Counted from the first letter of the stretch, positions 15,683 to 24,806 are shown. The stretch is 64,000 nt of DNA from Alphaproteobacteria bacterium (GCA_030041335.1 JASHOB010000196.1:124001-188000); one strand, 5' to 3'. Numbers and translations are program-made. The notes: generated from the sequence alone by a model not told the origin.

Positions 15683-18031
15683 TCACCCGCACTTTGAATA
15701 GTCGCAGTTGGTGCATTGGTCGCAGCCTTCGCTGTGGATGATCGCCGCCTCGCCACATTTGGGGCAGATCGGCATGCTCGGATGAGAGTGTTCGTGGTCG
15801 ACGCCGGCACCGCTGCCAGGCTCCGGCAGGTTGACCACAGCGCGCGCCGGTTCCAATCCGGCGACGCGGTCTTTTGCCGGCATAAAACCGATGTCGACCA
15901 TGTGGCGCTCAATGATCCCGCCGATTGCCGCGAGCAGCGACGGGACATACCGGCCTTCCATCCACGCGCCGCCGCGCGGATCGAAAACCGCCTTCAATTC
16001 CTCAACCACAAACGATACATCGCCGCCGCGCCGGAAAACTGCCGAGATCATGCGCGTCAAGGCCACGGTCCAGGCGTAATGCTCCATGTTCTTGGAGTTG
16101 ATGAAAATCTCGAAGGGCCGCCGACGGTTGTTCTGCACGATGTCGTTGATCGTGATGTAGAGCGCGTGAGCGCTCTCCGGCCAGTTGATCTTGTAGGTCT
16201 GACCGGGCAGCGCCTCGGGCCGGTCCAGTGGCCGCGTCATGTGGACGATGCCGCCGGCCTCAAAGATATCGGCCGGTTTGATCGTGGAGGGCGGCGGCAC
16301 CAGTGGCAGTTCCGGCTGCTTGCGTTCCTTCCTTTCCGGTTTCACCGACAGGACCGCGCCGGTCACCTCGTTGGGGCGATAGGTGGTGCAGCCCTTGCAG
16401 CCGAGTTCGTAGGCACGCAGATACACATCCTTGAAGCGCTCGAACGGGAAATCGACCGGTATGTTGATGGTCTTCGAAATCGAGCTGTCGATATATCGTT
16501 GCACCGCCGCCTGCATCACCAGATGATCAGCGGGCGCCAGCGACTGCGCGTCGACGAAATAATCGGGAAGCGGTGCACCTTCACCCTTGAGGCGGCGGAA
16601 CCGGCGATAGGCGTGGTCGGTCACGTCTTCCTCGCGCCTCGTGCCGTCAGGCATCAGCACGTTGCGACTGTATTTGAAGCTGAACACCGGCTCGAGGCCC
16701 GAAGAGACATTGTCGGCGAAGATCGAGATCGTGCCGGTCGGCGCCACCGAGGTAAGGAGCGCGTTGCGCACGCCGTGCGTCGCGATGGCGTCGCGCACAT
16801 CCTGCTCCAGCTCCATGACGTTTTCGCCAGCAAGGTAGGCGTCGCGGTCGAACAGAGGAAACGCGCCTTTCTCGCGCGCCAGTTCCGCCGAAGCGAGATA
16901 AGCGATTCGGCGGACGGCGCGCATCCACGTCTCGGTCAGGCTCACCGCCTCGGCCGAGCCGTAGCGCACGCCGCACTCGATCAGCGCGTCGGCAAGGCCG
17001 GTGACGCCCAACCCGATGCGGCGTTTGACCTTGGCCTCTAGACGCTGCTCTTCGAGCGGGAAGCGCGAGACGTCGATGGTGTTGTCGAGAAGCCGCACCG
17101 CATCGGGCACCAGCCGCGCCAGCTCATCGATGTCGAGCTGCGCCTGCGGCGTGAACGGGTCCTTGACCAGCGCCGCCAGATTGAGGGACCCAAGCAGGCA
17201 CGCGCCATAGGGCGGCAGCGGCTGCTCGCCGCACGGGTTGGTGGCGCTGATGGTCTCGCAGTAATGGAGATTATTCCGCTTGTTGATGCGGTCGATGAAG
17301 ATCACGCCCGGCTCGGCATAGGCGTAAGTCGCGCGCATGATCTTGTCCCAGAGCTCGCGCGCCGGCACTACCCTGAAGGTGGTGCCGTTGAAGCGCAGTT
17401 CCCACGGCGCGCCCTCTTTCACCGCCTGCATAAACGCGTCGGTCACCAACACGGAGAGATTGAACATGCGCAAGCGGCCGGGCTCGCCCTTGGCGTCGAT
17501 GAAGGCCTCGATATCGGGATGGTCGCACCGCAGCGTCGCCATCATCGCCCCGCGGCGGTAGCCGGCGCTCATGATGGTGCGGCACATCGCGTCCCACACC
17601 TCCATAAAGCTCAACGGACCCGACGCGTCGGCACCCACGCCTTTGACCGGGGCACCCTTGGGGCGCAGCGTCGAGAAATCGTAACCAATGCCGCCGCCCT
17701 GCTGCATCGTGAGCGCGGCCTCGCGCAGGTGGCTGAAAATCGATGACATGTCGTCGCCGATCACACCCATGACAAAGCAATTGAACAAAGTGACGTTGCG
17801 GCCGCTGCCGGCGCCCGCGACCACCCGGCCCGCAGGCAGGAATTTGAAATCCTCCAGGATTCGGTAAAAGCGTTGGGTCCAGCGAGCTTTGTCCGACTCG
17901 GGTTGCGCCAGTGACCCGGCGATCCGTCGCCAGCTGTCCTCAATGGTCTTGTCCACAGCGGTGCCGTCTGGCGCCTTGAGCCGATATTTCATGTCCCAGA
18001 TTTGTTGGGAAATCGCGGCGACGTTGGGCAT
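15683..18031 (-). CDS. nrdJ: Adenosylcobalamin-dependent ribonucleotide reductase, class II
   Basis: A 782-residue oxygen-independent reductase that makes dNTPs from ribonucleoside diphosphates using adenosylcobalamin. The barrel shows LFNCF (a redox cysteine), QQGGGIGYDFS, NPCGEQPLPPYGACLLGSLNL (the finger loop with the thiyl-radical Cys and catalytic Asn/Glu) and SVAPTGTISIFADN. A TSCPD-like domain (about residues 610-710) follows, then a C-terminal cysteine-rich tail with CPKCG and CDQC/CDYSKC that probably re-reduces the active site. It is shorter than the roughly 1200-residue NrdJ of many Alphaproteobacteria. ATG 18031 is preferred over 18061 because GGGAG lies nine bases before it. No nrdAB is in the window. 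The promoter region has LexA-type and DnaA-type sites. Confidence 0.95.
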   Translation of the reverse strand: MPNVAAISQQIWDMKYRLKAPDGTAVDKTIEDSWRRIAGSLAQPESDKARWTQRFYRILEDFKFLPAGRVVAGAGSGRNVTLFNCFVMGVIGDDMSSIFSHLREAALTMQQGGGIGYDFSTLRPKGAPVKGVGADASGPLSFMEVWDAMCRTIMSAGYRRGAMMATLRCDHPDIEAFIDAKGEPGRLRMFNLSVLVTDAFMQAVKEGAPWELRFNGTTFRVVPARELWDKIMRATYAYAEPGVIFIDRINKRNNLHYCETISATNPCGEQPLPPYGACLLGSLNLAALVKDPFTPQAQLDIDELARLVPDAVRLLDNTIDVSRFPLEEQRLEAKVKRRIGLGVTGLADALIECGVRYGSAEAVSLTETWMRAVRRIAYLASAELAREKGAFPLFDRDAYLAGENVMELEQDVRDAIATHGVRNALLTSVAPTGTISIFADNVSSGLEPVFSFKYSRNVLMPDGTRREEDVTDHAYRRFRRLKGEGAPLPDYFVDAQSLAPADHLVMQAAVQRYIDSSISKTINIPVDFPFERFKDVYLRAYELGCKGCTTYRPNEVTGAVLSVKPERKERKQPELPLVPPPSTIKPADIFEAGGIVHMTRPLDRPEALPGQTYKINWPESAHALYITINDIVQNNRRRPFEIFINSKNMEHYAWTVALTRMISAVFRRGGDVSFVVEELKAVFDPRGGAWMEGRYVPSLLAAIGGIIERHMVDIGFMPAKDRVAGLEPARAVVNLPEPGSGAGVDHEHSHPSMPICPKCGEAAIIHSEGCDQCTNCDYSKCG

Positions 18032-18121
18032 TGGCAATACTCCCGCTAGACAGCCGGCCATTCACTAAAAGCTTGATAAATATAGGAATTCATCATCATC
18101 CCATCAATCAGTCTAGATTAT

Positions 18122-18136
18122 GTTCCGGATATGTTC
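18122..18136. promoter_or_regulatory. LexA (SOS) box of alphaproteobacterial type, GTTC-N7-GTTC
   Basis: GTTCCGGATATGTTC is an exact match to the GTTC-N7-GTTC direct repeat bound by LexA in Alphaproteobacteria. It lies 91-105 bases before the nrdJ start codon. A weak minus-strand promoter (TTGCCA, 17-base spacer, TATCCG) would be overlapped by it at the -10, the right place for repression. An eight-base match can arise by chance in 64 kb; its position makes it credible. Confidence 0.55.
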
Positions 18137-18241
18137 CAGAGTAATTTCTGGCAATTTTTGCCTCGCAAAAACGAACTTTCGATGACAACTGAGTTGATTA
18201 AGCATACTCATTTGCTCACGAATTCGAATTGATCCACTGAC

Positions 18242-18250
18242 TTATCCACA
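18242..18250 (+). promoter_or_regulatory. DnaA box (TTATCCACA)
   Basis: A perfect 9-base DnaA consensus box lies about 210 bases upstream of nrdJ at the edge of the AT-rich segment. A single box does not make an origin. DnaA is known to bind and regulate the nrdAB promoter of E. coli, so a control role at nrdJ is possible. Confidence 0.4.
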
Positions 18251-18426
18251 GATTGTTTGGGCAATGCCACGCAACCGCCGGGCGGATGCCGGCATCCGCC
18301 ACGTCTTTGAGCCATGGGCCGCCGCCTTCGCGCGACGCGCCAACGTGGCGGTCGCGCGTGCCGACCGCCGCCAACTTGCGCCGTCGCTGCGACCCGCCAT
18401 TGGTCTTCCTGCCCGGGGACATCGGC

Positions 18427-19137
18427 TCATGCCGCCGCAATCAGGCGCGCGGTAGCGGCTTCGATCCGGCCGCGGAGTTCGTCGGTAACGCGGCGGCGGT
18501 CATTTTCGCCGACAATGGCCGGCAGGATTTCGACGACAACCAGTCCCGGCCGCTTGAGGAAATGCCGCCGTCCCCAGAATAGTCCGGAGTTGAGTGCCAC
18601 CGGCACCAGTGGAATCTTGAGATCACGCACCAGGGCGCCGACGCCGGGATGATAGGGCGCGTTCGCGCCGATCCGGGTGCGCGTGCCTTCGGGAAAAATC
18701 AGGATCGAACGGCCGCGCGCCACCGCGGCGCGCGCCTTGACGAGCATGCGGCGCATCGCGGCCGCGCCAACAGTGCGGTCGATGCCGATCATACCGGCCT
18801 TGCGCAAGTACCAGCCGTAAAATGGAATCGCCAGCAGTTCACGCTTCACGATGATGGCCGGGTCGTCAAACAACGCAGCAGCGGCCAACGTATCCCAGGC
18901 CGATTGGTGCTTGATCGCGATGATCGCCGGTCCCGCCGGCAGATGCTCCCGGCCGCGCATCTCATAGCGGAGCCCGACCGTCCAAGCGGCGAGCCACAAC
19001 GCGCTTCGTGCCCAATAATGCCCGAAATAGGCGTTCAGTCGGCGGGGCGCTAACAGCAACGGCAATGCCACGATGCAGGCGATCGCCGTGCCGAGATAGA
19101 ACAATGCATTGAACAGAATTGATCGCACCAGGATCAC
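18427..19137 (-). CDS. plsC: 1-acyl-sn-glycerol-3-phosphate acyltransferase
   Basis: A 236-residue membrane-associated enzyme that adds the second acyl chain in phosphatidic acid synthesis. It begins with a hydrophobic helix (SILFNALFYLGTAIACIVALP) and contains the catalytic motif KHQSAWD (H-X4-D), an arginine in GIDR, and the glycerol-phosphate-binding motif FPEGTR. GTG at 19137 overlaps the stop of the YdcF-family gene (GTGA) and gives the normal length. The long upstream frame to 19365 runs antiparallel to nothing useful and lacks family similarity. It is the last gene of the ftsE-ftsX-ydcF-plsC operon, an order conserved in Alphaproteobacteria. Confidence 0.93.
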   Translation of the reverse strand: MILVRSILFNALFYLGTAIACIVALPLLLAPRRLNAYFGHYWARSALWLAAWTVGLRYEMRGREHLPAGPAIIAIKHQSAWDTLAAAALFDDPAIIVKRELLAIPFYGWYLRKAGMIGIDRTVGAAAMRRMLVKARAAVARGRSILIFPEGTRTRIGANAPYHPGVGALVRDLKIPLVPVALNSGLFWGRRHFLKRPGLVVVEILPAIVGENDRRRVTDELRGRIEAATARLIAAA

Positions 19138-19712
19138 GGTGTCGACCCGAACAGTTCGAGTCGCGCCAACGCAAACAGATATTTCATGTATTCCGCAACG
19201 ATGAGCAAGGCGCCATGGAGGCTGGCGCGCCGGCCCTTCGGAAATACCGGATTCGGTACAATGCGGACGTCCGGCATCGCGCGCGAGAATTCGAGCAAAC
19301 TGCGGGGCATATGATAGCTGGCCGTGACCAGGCGCAGCGAACGGAAATTCTCGGCGCGCATCCATGCTGCCGTCTCCGCGGCATTGCCGTGGGTGTTATC
19401 GGCCTCGTGGCCTAGTTCGATACAACAGGCCAGCGACTGGAGCGGCAGTTTCGAAGCGCGCAAGAGCGCTTGCACGTTGGTGCTGTGATAGACGCCCGAC
19501 ACAAACAGCTTCTTGGCCTTGCCTTGGGCCAGCAGATCAAGCCCATTCTCCACCCGCTGGCTGCCGCCGGTCAGAACGATGATGGCATCGGTGGCGGTGG
19601 CATCGACCTCCTCCTCGCGCGGCATCAGGCTGAGGAACCATACCAAGCCGCCGACCCAGGCGATTGCCACGACGCCAATCGCGATTTTCCACCACCCCCG
19701 GTACGCGCTCAT
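19134..19712 (-). CDS. YdcF-like (DUF218) family membrane-anchored protein
   Basis: A 192-residue protein with one N-terminal membrane helix (IAIGVVAIAWVGGLVWFL) and a DUF218 domain. Landmarks are DAIIVLTGGSQRVENGLDLL, KKLFVSGV, an acidic/asparagine region (HEADNTHGNAAETAAW) and LVTASYHMPRSLLEF. The family, including E. coli SanA/ElyC/YdcF relatives, is linked to envelope homeostasis, but the reaction is unknown. The start overlaps ftsX by four bases (ATGA) and the end overlaps plsC (GTGA), so it belongs to the division/phospholipid operon. Confidence 0.88.
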   Translation of the reverse strand: MSAYRGWWKIAIGVVAIAWVGGLVWFLSLMPREEEVDATATDAIIVLTGGSQRVENGLDLLAQGKAKKLFVSGVYHSTNVQALLRASKLPLQSLACCIELGHEADNTHGNAAETAAWMRAENFRSLRLVTASYHMPRSLLEFSRAMPDVRIVPNPVFPKGRRASLHGALLIVAEYMKYLFALARLELFGSTP

Positions 19713-20602
19713 GGCATCCGCGCCAGGGCGCCGTGCACGGTGGCAAGCGCCGTGAAATACGTGATCGCCGCCGCCGCAATTGGAACGAGGACCAACACGG
19801 ACCATTGCCAGGGAAGCAGCGTGATCGCGGGGACGAGGCGCAGGCCCGGGCCCAATATGGCGGCGGCGGCGGCGGCGTGGCCCAGCAGCGCGAGCGTCGC
19901 GGCCGCCAGGACCAAGCCGGTCACGCCGCCTCGCAGTCCCAGCCCTAGCGCATGGCGTGCGAATTGCCGTGCAATGTAGGAATCGCGCGCGCCGAGTATG
20001 TGCAAAATTTCAATGACATTCTGATGCACGGCGAGACCGGCCCGTGTGGCGAAGACCGTCGTCAACACTGCCGCGATACCGATCAGCACGAGAATAACAA
20101 CCGTCATCACCTCGATCGACATGCCCAAATCGAATAGGCGGTCGAAACGCAGCCGCGCGTCGTCGAGGACGGCGCCCGGCGCCGCCGTCGCGAGTTTGGC
20201 GCGGAGCGCCGCGAAGTCGGGGCGGTGCGCCGGGTCGATGCGCACATCGATCAGCTGCGGCAACGCCAATGCCGCAATTGCCTGGCCGGTGCCAAGCCAA
20301 GGCTCGACCAGCTTTGCCACCGCGGCGCGCGGCAGCAGCTTGACGCTGGCGACGCCGGGCGTTGCCTGCAACAGCGCCACCACCGGGGCGACAGCGATGT
20401 CGCCGGCTTGTTCCGTAGCGGCAGGCGGTAGTTCCACCGTCATGACGCCGCTGACACCCCGGCTCCAATCGTCCAAAGCCGCGTCGAGCAACAGCGCTCC
20501 TGCCAATGCCAGTCCGGCGAGATACACCATGAGCGCCACGATCCAAGGCAGGAAGCGCACCGAGCCGTCGCGCGCGAAGGGGATATCGAACCCTCGGCTC
20601 AT
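19709..20602 (-). CDS. ftsX: Cell division ABC transporter permease FtsX
   Basis: A 297-residue inner-membrane protein with one N-terminal helix (WIVALMVYLAGLALAGALLL), a periplasmic domain of about 100 residues, and three further helices in the C-terminal half (about 165-290), the standard FtsX layout. With FtsE it activates cell-wall hydrolases at the septum. The periplasmic part contains VAPVVALLQATPGVASVKLL, and the cytoplasmic loop QNVIEILHILGARDSYIARQF is conserved in FtsX. Start and stop overlap ftsE and the YdcF gene by four bases each. Confidence 0.9.
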   Translation of the reverse strand: MSRGFDIPFARDGSVRFLPWIVALMVYLAGLALAGALLLDAALDDWSRGVSGVMTVELPPAATEQAGDIAVAPVVALLQATPGVASVKLLPRAAVAKLVEPWLGTGQAIAALALPQLIDVRIDPAHRPDFAALRAKLATAAPGAVLDDARLRFDRLFDLGMSIEVMTVVILVLIGIAAVLTTVFATRAGLAVHQNVIEILHILGARDSYIARQFARHALGLGLRGGVTGLVLAAATLALLGHAAAAAAILGPGLRLVPAITLLPWQWSVLVLVPIAAAAITYFTALATVHGALARMP

Positions 20603-21294
20603 GACCGAGGCATCACACGGTCGACCGGCGCTTCGGGCCTAATCAAGGCGATGCGGCCGCCGTCGAGATGAAGGCGCGGCTGACCCATACGTGTTGCCAG
20701 GTGATGATTGTGCGTTGCGACGATCACGGTAGTGCCAAGCCGGTTCATCTCTTCGAGGAGGCGCAAGAGGCGCATTGCCATCGCATCATCAACATTGCCG
20801 GTTGGCTCGTCGGCAAGGATTAGGCTCGGCCGGGCAATCACTGCGCGGGCGATGGCGACGCGCTGCTGCTGGCCACCCGACAGGGTTGGCGGCCGCGCTT
20901 CGAAGCGGTCGGCAAGTCCGACCCAGGTCAGAAGATCGGTCACGGTTTCCGTGACCTTCACTTCGCTCTCGCCGGCGAGTCGCAACGGCAGCGCGACATT
21001 ATCGAACGTCGATAGGTGGTTGATCAGACGGAAATCCTGGAAGATGACGCCGATGTGCCGGCGCAGCGGCGGCAGCGCGCGCCGCGGCAGGCTTGATACT
21101 TGTTTATCGAACAGCCAAACCACGCCGCGCGATGGACGCTCGGACATGTAGATCAGCTTCAACACGCTCGATTTGCCGGCGCCGCTCGAGCCGGTGACGA
21201 AATGAAACGAGCTGACATCGAGCTGGAAGCTGATATCGCGCAGCACTTCGGGGCCTGCGCCATAGCGCATGCCGACATTTTCGAACCGAATCAT
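20599..21294 (-). CDS. ftsE: Cell division ATP-binding protein FtsE
   Basis: A 231-residue ATPase of the FtsEX complex. Walker A is GSSGAGKSS, the Q-loop is VIFQDFRLI, the signature [12 protein letters not shown], Walker [13 protein letters not shown] and the switch histidine is in VATHNHHL. The ATG at 21294 gives the standard FtsE start ([12 protein letters not shown]); a GTG at 21312 would add six residues. It is the first gene of the four-gene operon and is divergent from the cyclophilin gene, sharing about 120 bases of promoter space. Confidence 0.95.
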   Translation of the reverse strand: MIRFENVGMRYGAGPEVLRDISFQLDVSSFHFVTGSSGAGKSSVLKLIYMSERPSRGVVWLFDKQVSSLPRRALPPLRRHIGVIFQDFRLINHLSTFDNVALPLRLAGESEVKVTETVTDLLTWVGLADRFEARPPTLSGGQQQRVAIARAVIARPSLILADEPTGNVDDAMAMRLLRLLEEMNRLGTTVIVATHNHHLATRMGQPRLHLDGGRIALIRPEAPVDRVMPRS

Positions 21295-21416
21295 GCGCCC
21301 GAACCATGACACGTCGCCGCGTGCGGCGTAAAGCAGCCCCCGCCAAACGGCGCTTTCCTTATGCTGCGGCTTCCACTAACGTCCGCGGCGTTGGTTAACC
21401 GAAGGCAGACCTCGTC

Positions 21417-21974
21417 ATGGCTGGATTCTTTCGTGTGATCGCCGTTCTGGCCACCCTTGTCGTCAGCCTGAATGGAGGCATCGTGAGCGCGGCTGATCTC
21501 GAAAATACCCTCTATATGGATGTGCCGGCGGGGCGCGTGACGATCGAGTTGCGGCCCGATTTGGCGCCCCAAACCGTGGCCCGCATCAAGGAACTGGTGC
21601 GCCAGCATTTCTATGACGGCATCGTCTTCCATCGCGTCATCGATGGCTTTATGGCCCAAACCGGCGATCCGACCGGAACCGGGATGGGCGGATCAGGCAA
21701 GAAGCTCAAGGCCGAGTTCAGCGATACGCCGTTTGTGCGTGGCACCGTCGGCATGGCGCGTGCGCAGGACCCCGACAGCGCCGACAGCCAGTTTTTCATT
21801 TGCTTTGAGCCCGCGTCATTCCTCGACGGCAAATACACGGTGTTTGGCCAGGTGACGTCCGGCATGGAATATATCGACGCGCTCAAGAAGGGTGACCAGG
21901 CCGACAACGGCAAGGTCACCAACCCGGACAAGATCATTCGCATGCAGGTCGCCGCGGACGTCGATCGAAAGTGA
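21417..21974 (+). CDS. Periplasmic peptidyl-prolyl cis-trans isomerase, cyclophilin type
   Basis: A 185-residue protein with a cleavable signal peptide (hydrophobic stretch VIAVLATLVVSLNGGIVSA, cleavage before AADLE) and a cyclophilin domain. Family features are VTIELRPDLAPQTV, YDGIVFHRVIDGFMAQTGDPTGTG, and DSQFFICFEPASFLDGKYTVFGQV, which supply the catalytic Arg (FHRV) and substrate-binding Phe. It resembles PpiA, with about 150 mature residues, and would assist folding of exported proteins. Divergent from ftsE. The ATG start gives a normal signal peptide. Confidence 0.93.
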   Translation: MAGFFRVIAVLATLVVSLNGGIVSAADLENTLYMDVPAGRVTIELRPDLAPQTVARIKELVRQHFYDGIVFHRVIDGFMAQTGDPTGTGMGGSGKKLKAEFSDTPFVRGTVGMARAQDPDSADSQFFICFEPASFLDGKYTVFGQVTSGMEYIDALKKGDQADNGKVTNPDKIIRMQVAADVDRK

Positions 21975-22202
21975 CGCAGCAGCTGGCAGGGATGGTTGCG
22001 AAGGACCAGGATCTTTGTGTCCCCACCATCCCCGCGGATTTCTCGCGCGGCGCCTTCGGCGATCGCGACGCGATGAAGCGCAGGCTGGCACGCGCCGTCG
22101 GCTGCTCGTGCCGTCGACAGGGTGACAAGCCGGTACCAGAACCGCGCCACCGCTCCAGGTATTGGAGCGTGCTCATCTCGTGAAGCGGCACGCCGTCGCC
22201 GG

Positions 22203-23480
22203 ATGCTGAAAACGCGGGACGCGTTTCGCCTCTATACCGATCGCCGGATGGTCGCGATTCTGGCGATGGGATTTTCGAGCGGGCTGCCGCTTGCCCTCAC
22301 GGGCGCCACGCTGTCGATCTGGCTCAGGCAAGAGGGCATTTCGCTGACCGCGATCGGTCTCTTCGCGCAGGTCGGCTTGGCCTACAATCTCAAATTCTTG
22401 TGGGCGCCGGTCATGGACCGCGTGCCGGTGCCAGGATTGACGGCGTGGTTGGGCCGCCGGCGCGGCTGGGCCGTGACCATCCAGGTCTTGCTGGCGTTGT
22501 CGATCCTGGCACTAGCGCGGACTGACCCGGCAGTCGACCCGCGAAGCACCGCCGTCATCGGCGTCGTGGTGGCATTTTTCTCGGCGAGCCAGGACATCGT
22601 CATCGACGCCTTCCGCGTCGAGCTTTTGACCGACCGCGAGCAGGGCGCGGGCGCGGCCGCCACACAGATAGGCTATCGCATCGGCATGCTTGCCTCCGGC
22701 GCGGGCGCACTCTACCTCGCCAGCGCCTTCGACTGGCACGTTGCCTATACGGTCATGGCGTGTCTGGTCGTTATCGGTATGGTGGCGGTGTTGGTCACCC
22801 ACGAGTCCGTGGCACCGCGCCCGGCGCGCGCGCGTTGGTTCCGTGGTGCCGTGGTCGAGCCCTTTGCGGATTTTATGACGCGGCACGATTGGCCGGTGAT
22901 CCTGCTCTTTGTCGTGCTCTTCAAAATGGGCGACGCGGTCGCAGGGTGGATGGCCGGCCCGTTTTACATTTCGATCGGCTTCAATACCGTTGAGATCGCA
23001 AGCGTTAGCAAAGTGTTCGGGCTGATTGCCAGCATGGCCGGAGTGGTCCTCGGCGGTTGGCTCGTACTGCGCATCGGTATTATGCGCGCGCTGCTGATCG
23101 GCGGCATTCTGCAGGCACTGTCGAATTTTGCCTATATTGTGCAGCTCGGCGCCGGCCATAACGTTGCGGTGCTCGCCGTCACCATCGCGACGGAAAATGT
23201 TACCGGCGGCATCGGCTCGGCAGCATTCGTCGCCTACCTGTCGCGCCTGTGCAATTCCGCCTTCACCGCAACTCAATACGCACTGCTGTCTGCGCTCGCG
23301 GCGCTATCGCGCACTTTCATCGCCTCCGGCGGTGGCTGGTTTGCCGATCGGCTGGGCTGGGCACCGTTTTTCACGGCATCGGCGCTGCTTTGTGTTCCGG
23401 GCTTGTTGCTGCTGCTGTACTTGATGCGGCGTGATGCCCCGCCTAACCGATCCGCAGCAATCTTGCCCGGTGGCGGTTGA
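22203..23480 (+). CDS. ampG: AmpG-family muropeptide permease (MFS)
   Basis: A 425-residue, roughly 12-helix transporter. It matches AmpG in SSGLPLALTGATLSIWLRQ, LAYNLKFLWAPVMDRVP, LGRRRGW, ASQDIVIDAFRVE (the conserved acidic motif) and LFKMGDAVAG. AmpG imports anhydro-muropeptides for cell-wall recycling, the signal for beta-lactamase induction in some species. The ATG at 22203 is chosen; a frame open from 22122 adds 27 residues without similarity. About 230 bases without a gene separate it from the cyclophilin gene. Its 3' end overlaps the convergent metalloprotease gene by 38 bases. Confidence 0.9.
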   Translation: MLKTRDAFRLYTDRRMVAILAMGFSSGLPLALTGATLSIWLRQEGISLTAIGLFAQVGLAYNLKFLWAPVMDRVPVPGLTAWLGRRRGWAVTIQVLLALSILALARTDPAVDPRSTAVIGVVVAFFSASQDIVIDAFRVELLTDREQGAGAAATQIGYRIGMLASGAGALYLASAFDWHVAYTVMACLVVIGMVAVLVTHESVAPRPARARWFRGAVVEPFADFMTRHDWPVILLFVVLFKMGDAVAGWMAGPFYISIGFNTVEIASVSKVFGLIASMAGVVLGGWLVLRIGIMRALLIGGILQALSNFAYIVQLGAGHNVAVLAVTIATENVTGGIGSAAFVAYLSRLCNSAFTATQYALLSALAALSRTFIASGGGWFADRLGWAPFFTASALLCVPGLLLLLYLMRRDAPPNRSAAILPGGG

Positions 23481-24168
23481 GCCAGTGGCGCTGACCGTCG
23501 ACACCGGGTGCCAGCCGCTCCACCAGTTTCCAAAAACGGGGTCCGTGATTCATTTCAGTAAGGTGCGCCACCTCGTGTGCCACGACATATTCCAGGACCG
23601 CGTCGGGCGCCATGATCAAGCGCCAAGAAAAAGCGAGATTGCCATTAGCCGAGCAACTGCCCCAGCGCGTCGTGGTGTCGCGTACCGTGATGCGGCCCAC
23701 CTTACGGCCGATGCGCGCGGCAAGCTCGGCAGCACGGCGGTGAAACTCATGTCGTGCCAGGTCTTTGAGGAAATCGATCAGCCAGCGACCGAGTTGCTCC
23801 GGCGCCGCCGCAACGAACACCTGGCCGTTCTCGATCCAAACGCGCTGCCGGCCGGGCGCTTGATCGACGCGGCGGATGCGATAGGGCTTGTCGAGGATTG
23901 GTACCGTCTCGCCATCGGCGAGCACGGTGCGCGGCGGCAGCGCGGTGATGCGCTTGTCCAGCCAAGTGCGGTTCTCCTCGATGAATGCCATGGCACGCTG
24001 CGCCGAGGTGCGGCGAGGCAGCACCAGTTCGACCGCTTCGGACTGCGCGTCGATGCGCAGTGCCAAGCGCCGCGCGCGCGGCGACATGCGAACGCGCACC
24101 GGTATTTCACCCGCGCGCAACTTGATCTGTCGCGGCAGGCTCATGAGGAACGGTGATGTCGCGGGCAT
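23443..24168 (-). CDS. YgjP-like (DUF45, M48-type) metalloprotease
   Basis: A 241-residue cytosolic protein of the YgjP/WLM-like metallopeptidase group. The C-terminal half has RDTTTRWGSCSANGNLAFSW and the zinc motif AHEVAHLTEMNHGPRFW: HExxH plus the downstream HGPRFW histidine. The N-terminal half is a beta-rich domain (PVRVRMSPRARRLALRID). The family is widespread and the substrate is unknown. The ATG start lies 47 bases upstream of the SCO1-gene end on the same strand. Its 3' end overlaps ampG in a tail-to-tail arrangement. Confidence 0.88.
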   Translation of the reverse strand: MPATSPFLMSLPRQIKLRAGEIPVRVRMSPRARRLALRIDAQSEAVELVLPRRTSAQRAMAFIEENRTWLDKRITALPPRTVLADGETVPILDKPYRIRRVDQAPGRQRVWIENGQVFVAAAPEQLGRWLIDFLKDLARHEFHRRAAELAARIGRKVGRITVRDTTTRWGSCSANGNLAFSWRLIMAPDAVLEYVVAHEVAHLTEMNHGPRFWKLVERLAPGVDGQRHWLNRHRARLLRIG

Positions 24169-24215
24169 GGCGCCACTCTAAGCTCGTATCGCGTCGCGCG
24201 GCAAGATGGGTGTGC

Positions 24216-24806
24216 TTAGAGATATTTTTTCAAGGCGCGTGCCAGATCGTCGGCGGTGATCGAGGAATCGAAATGGCCGAGATATTGTCCATCGCGCGCC
24301 ATGAGATAAATCACCGATGAATGATCCATCGTGTACTGTCCGCCGTCGCCCGAAATCTTGCGATAATAGACGCGATAGACGCTCGCTGCTGCTGCGATCT
24401 GCGCGGGCGAACCCGTCAGCGCGACAAAGCGCGGGTCGAAACTCTCCATATATTGCTTCATCTGCGCGGGCGTGTCGCGTGCCGGATCGACGGTAATGAA
24501 GATCGGCACGATTTCAGAGGCACCGGTCCCGAGTTTGCCGAGCGCGTCGCTCATCATCGTCAGCGTGGTCGGGCAGATATCGGGGCAAAAAGTGTAGCCG
24601 AAATAGACCAGCATCAGCTTACCGTGAAAATCCGTGTCGCGCCGGTTGGCGCCGCTCGCATCGACCAGCGTAAATCGTCCGCCGATCGAGAGTGGCGCCT
24701 GCACAGTCTCGTCCGGCGCCCCGAATTGCCGATAGGCAAAACCACCGCTGATGATGACGAGCGCGGCGATGAAAGCAATCAGCCCGTTGCGTGTCGATTT
24801 AGTCAA
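24216..24806 (-). CDS. SCO1/SenC family copper chaperone
   Basis: A 196-residue protein with an N-terminal membrane anchor (GLIAFIAALVIISGGFAY) and a thioredoxin-like SCO domain. The copper ligands are visible: C74 and C78 in FCPDICP and a histidine in YTMDHSSV. The family delivers copper to the CuA site of cytochrome c oxidase or acts as a thiol reductase; no oxidase genes are in the window. The start is a TTG preceded by GGATGAGG, inside the end of cobA (8-base overlap). No ATG or GTG alternative gives the membrane anchor. Confidence 0.9.
   Translation of the reverse strand: MTKSTRNGLIAFIAALVIISGGFAYRQFGAPDETVQAPLSIGGRFTLVDASGANRRDTDFHGKLMLVYFGYTFCPDICPTTLTMMSDALGKLGTGASEIVPIFITVDPARDTPAQMKQYMESFDPRFVALTGSPAQIAAAASVYRVYYRKISGDGGQYTMDHSSVIYLMARDGQYLGHFDSSITADDLARALKKYL

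Larger units (their letters stand above)
18032..18426. other. AT-rich nrdJ upstream region
   Basis: No gene is present. About 200 bases next to nrdJ (18060-18250) are strikingly AT-rich for this genome and carry the nrdJ control sites listed separately, plus the perfect 10-bp palindrome AATTCGAATT at 18221-18230. The remainder (18260-18426) is GC-rich and follows the plsC stop codon; I see no clear terminator in it. I looked for an NrdR box (ACACTATATATAGTGT-like) and a cobalamin riboswitch and recognised neither. Confidence 0.6.

Noticed and set aside
18242-18250. Chromosomal replication origin near nrdJ
   Set aside because: There is one DnaA box only, no box cluster, and none of the usual origin-linked genes (dnaA, hemE, parAB) nearby.
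21975-22202. Small gene between the cyclophilin and ampG genes
   Set aside because: A GTG frame at 21971 and antisense frames exist, but none has a ribosome-binding site, domain or coherent composition.
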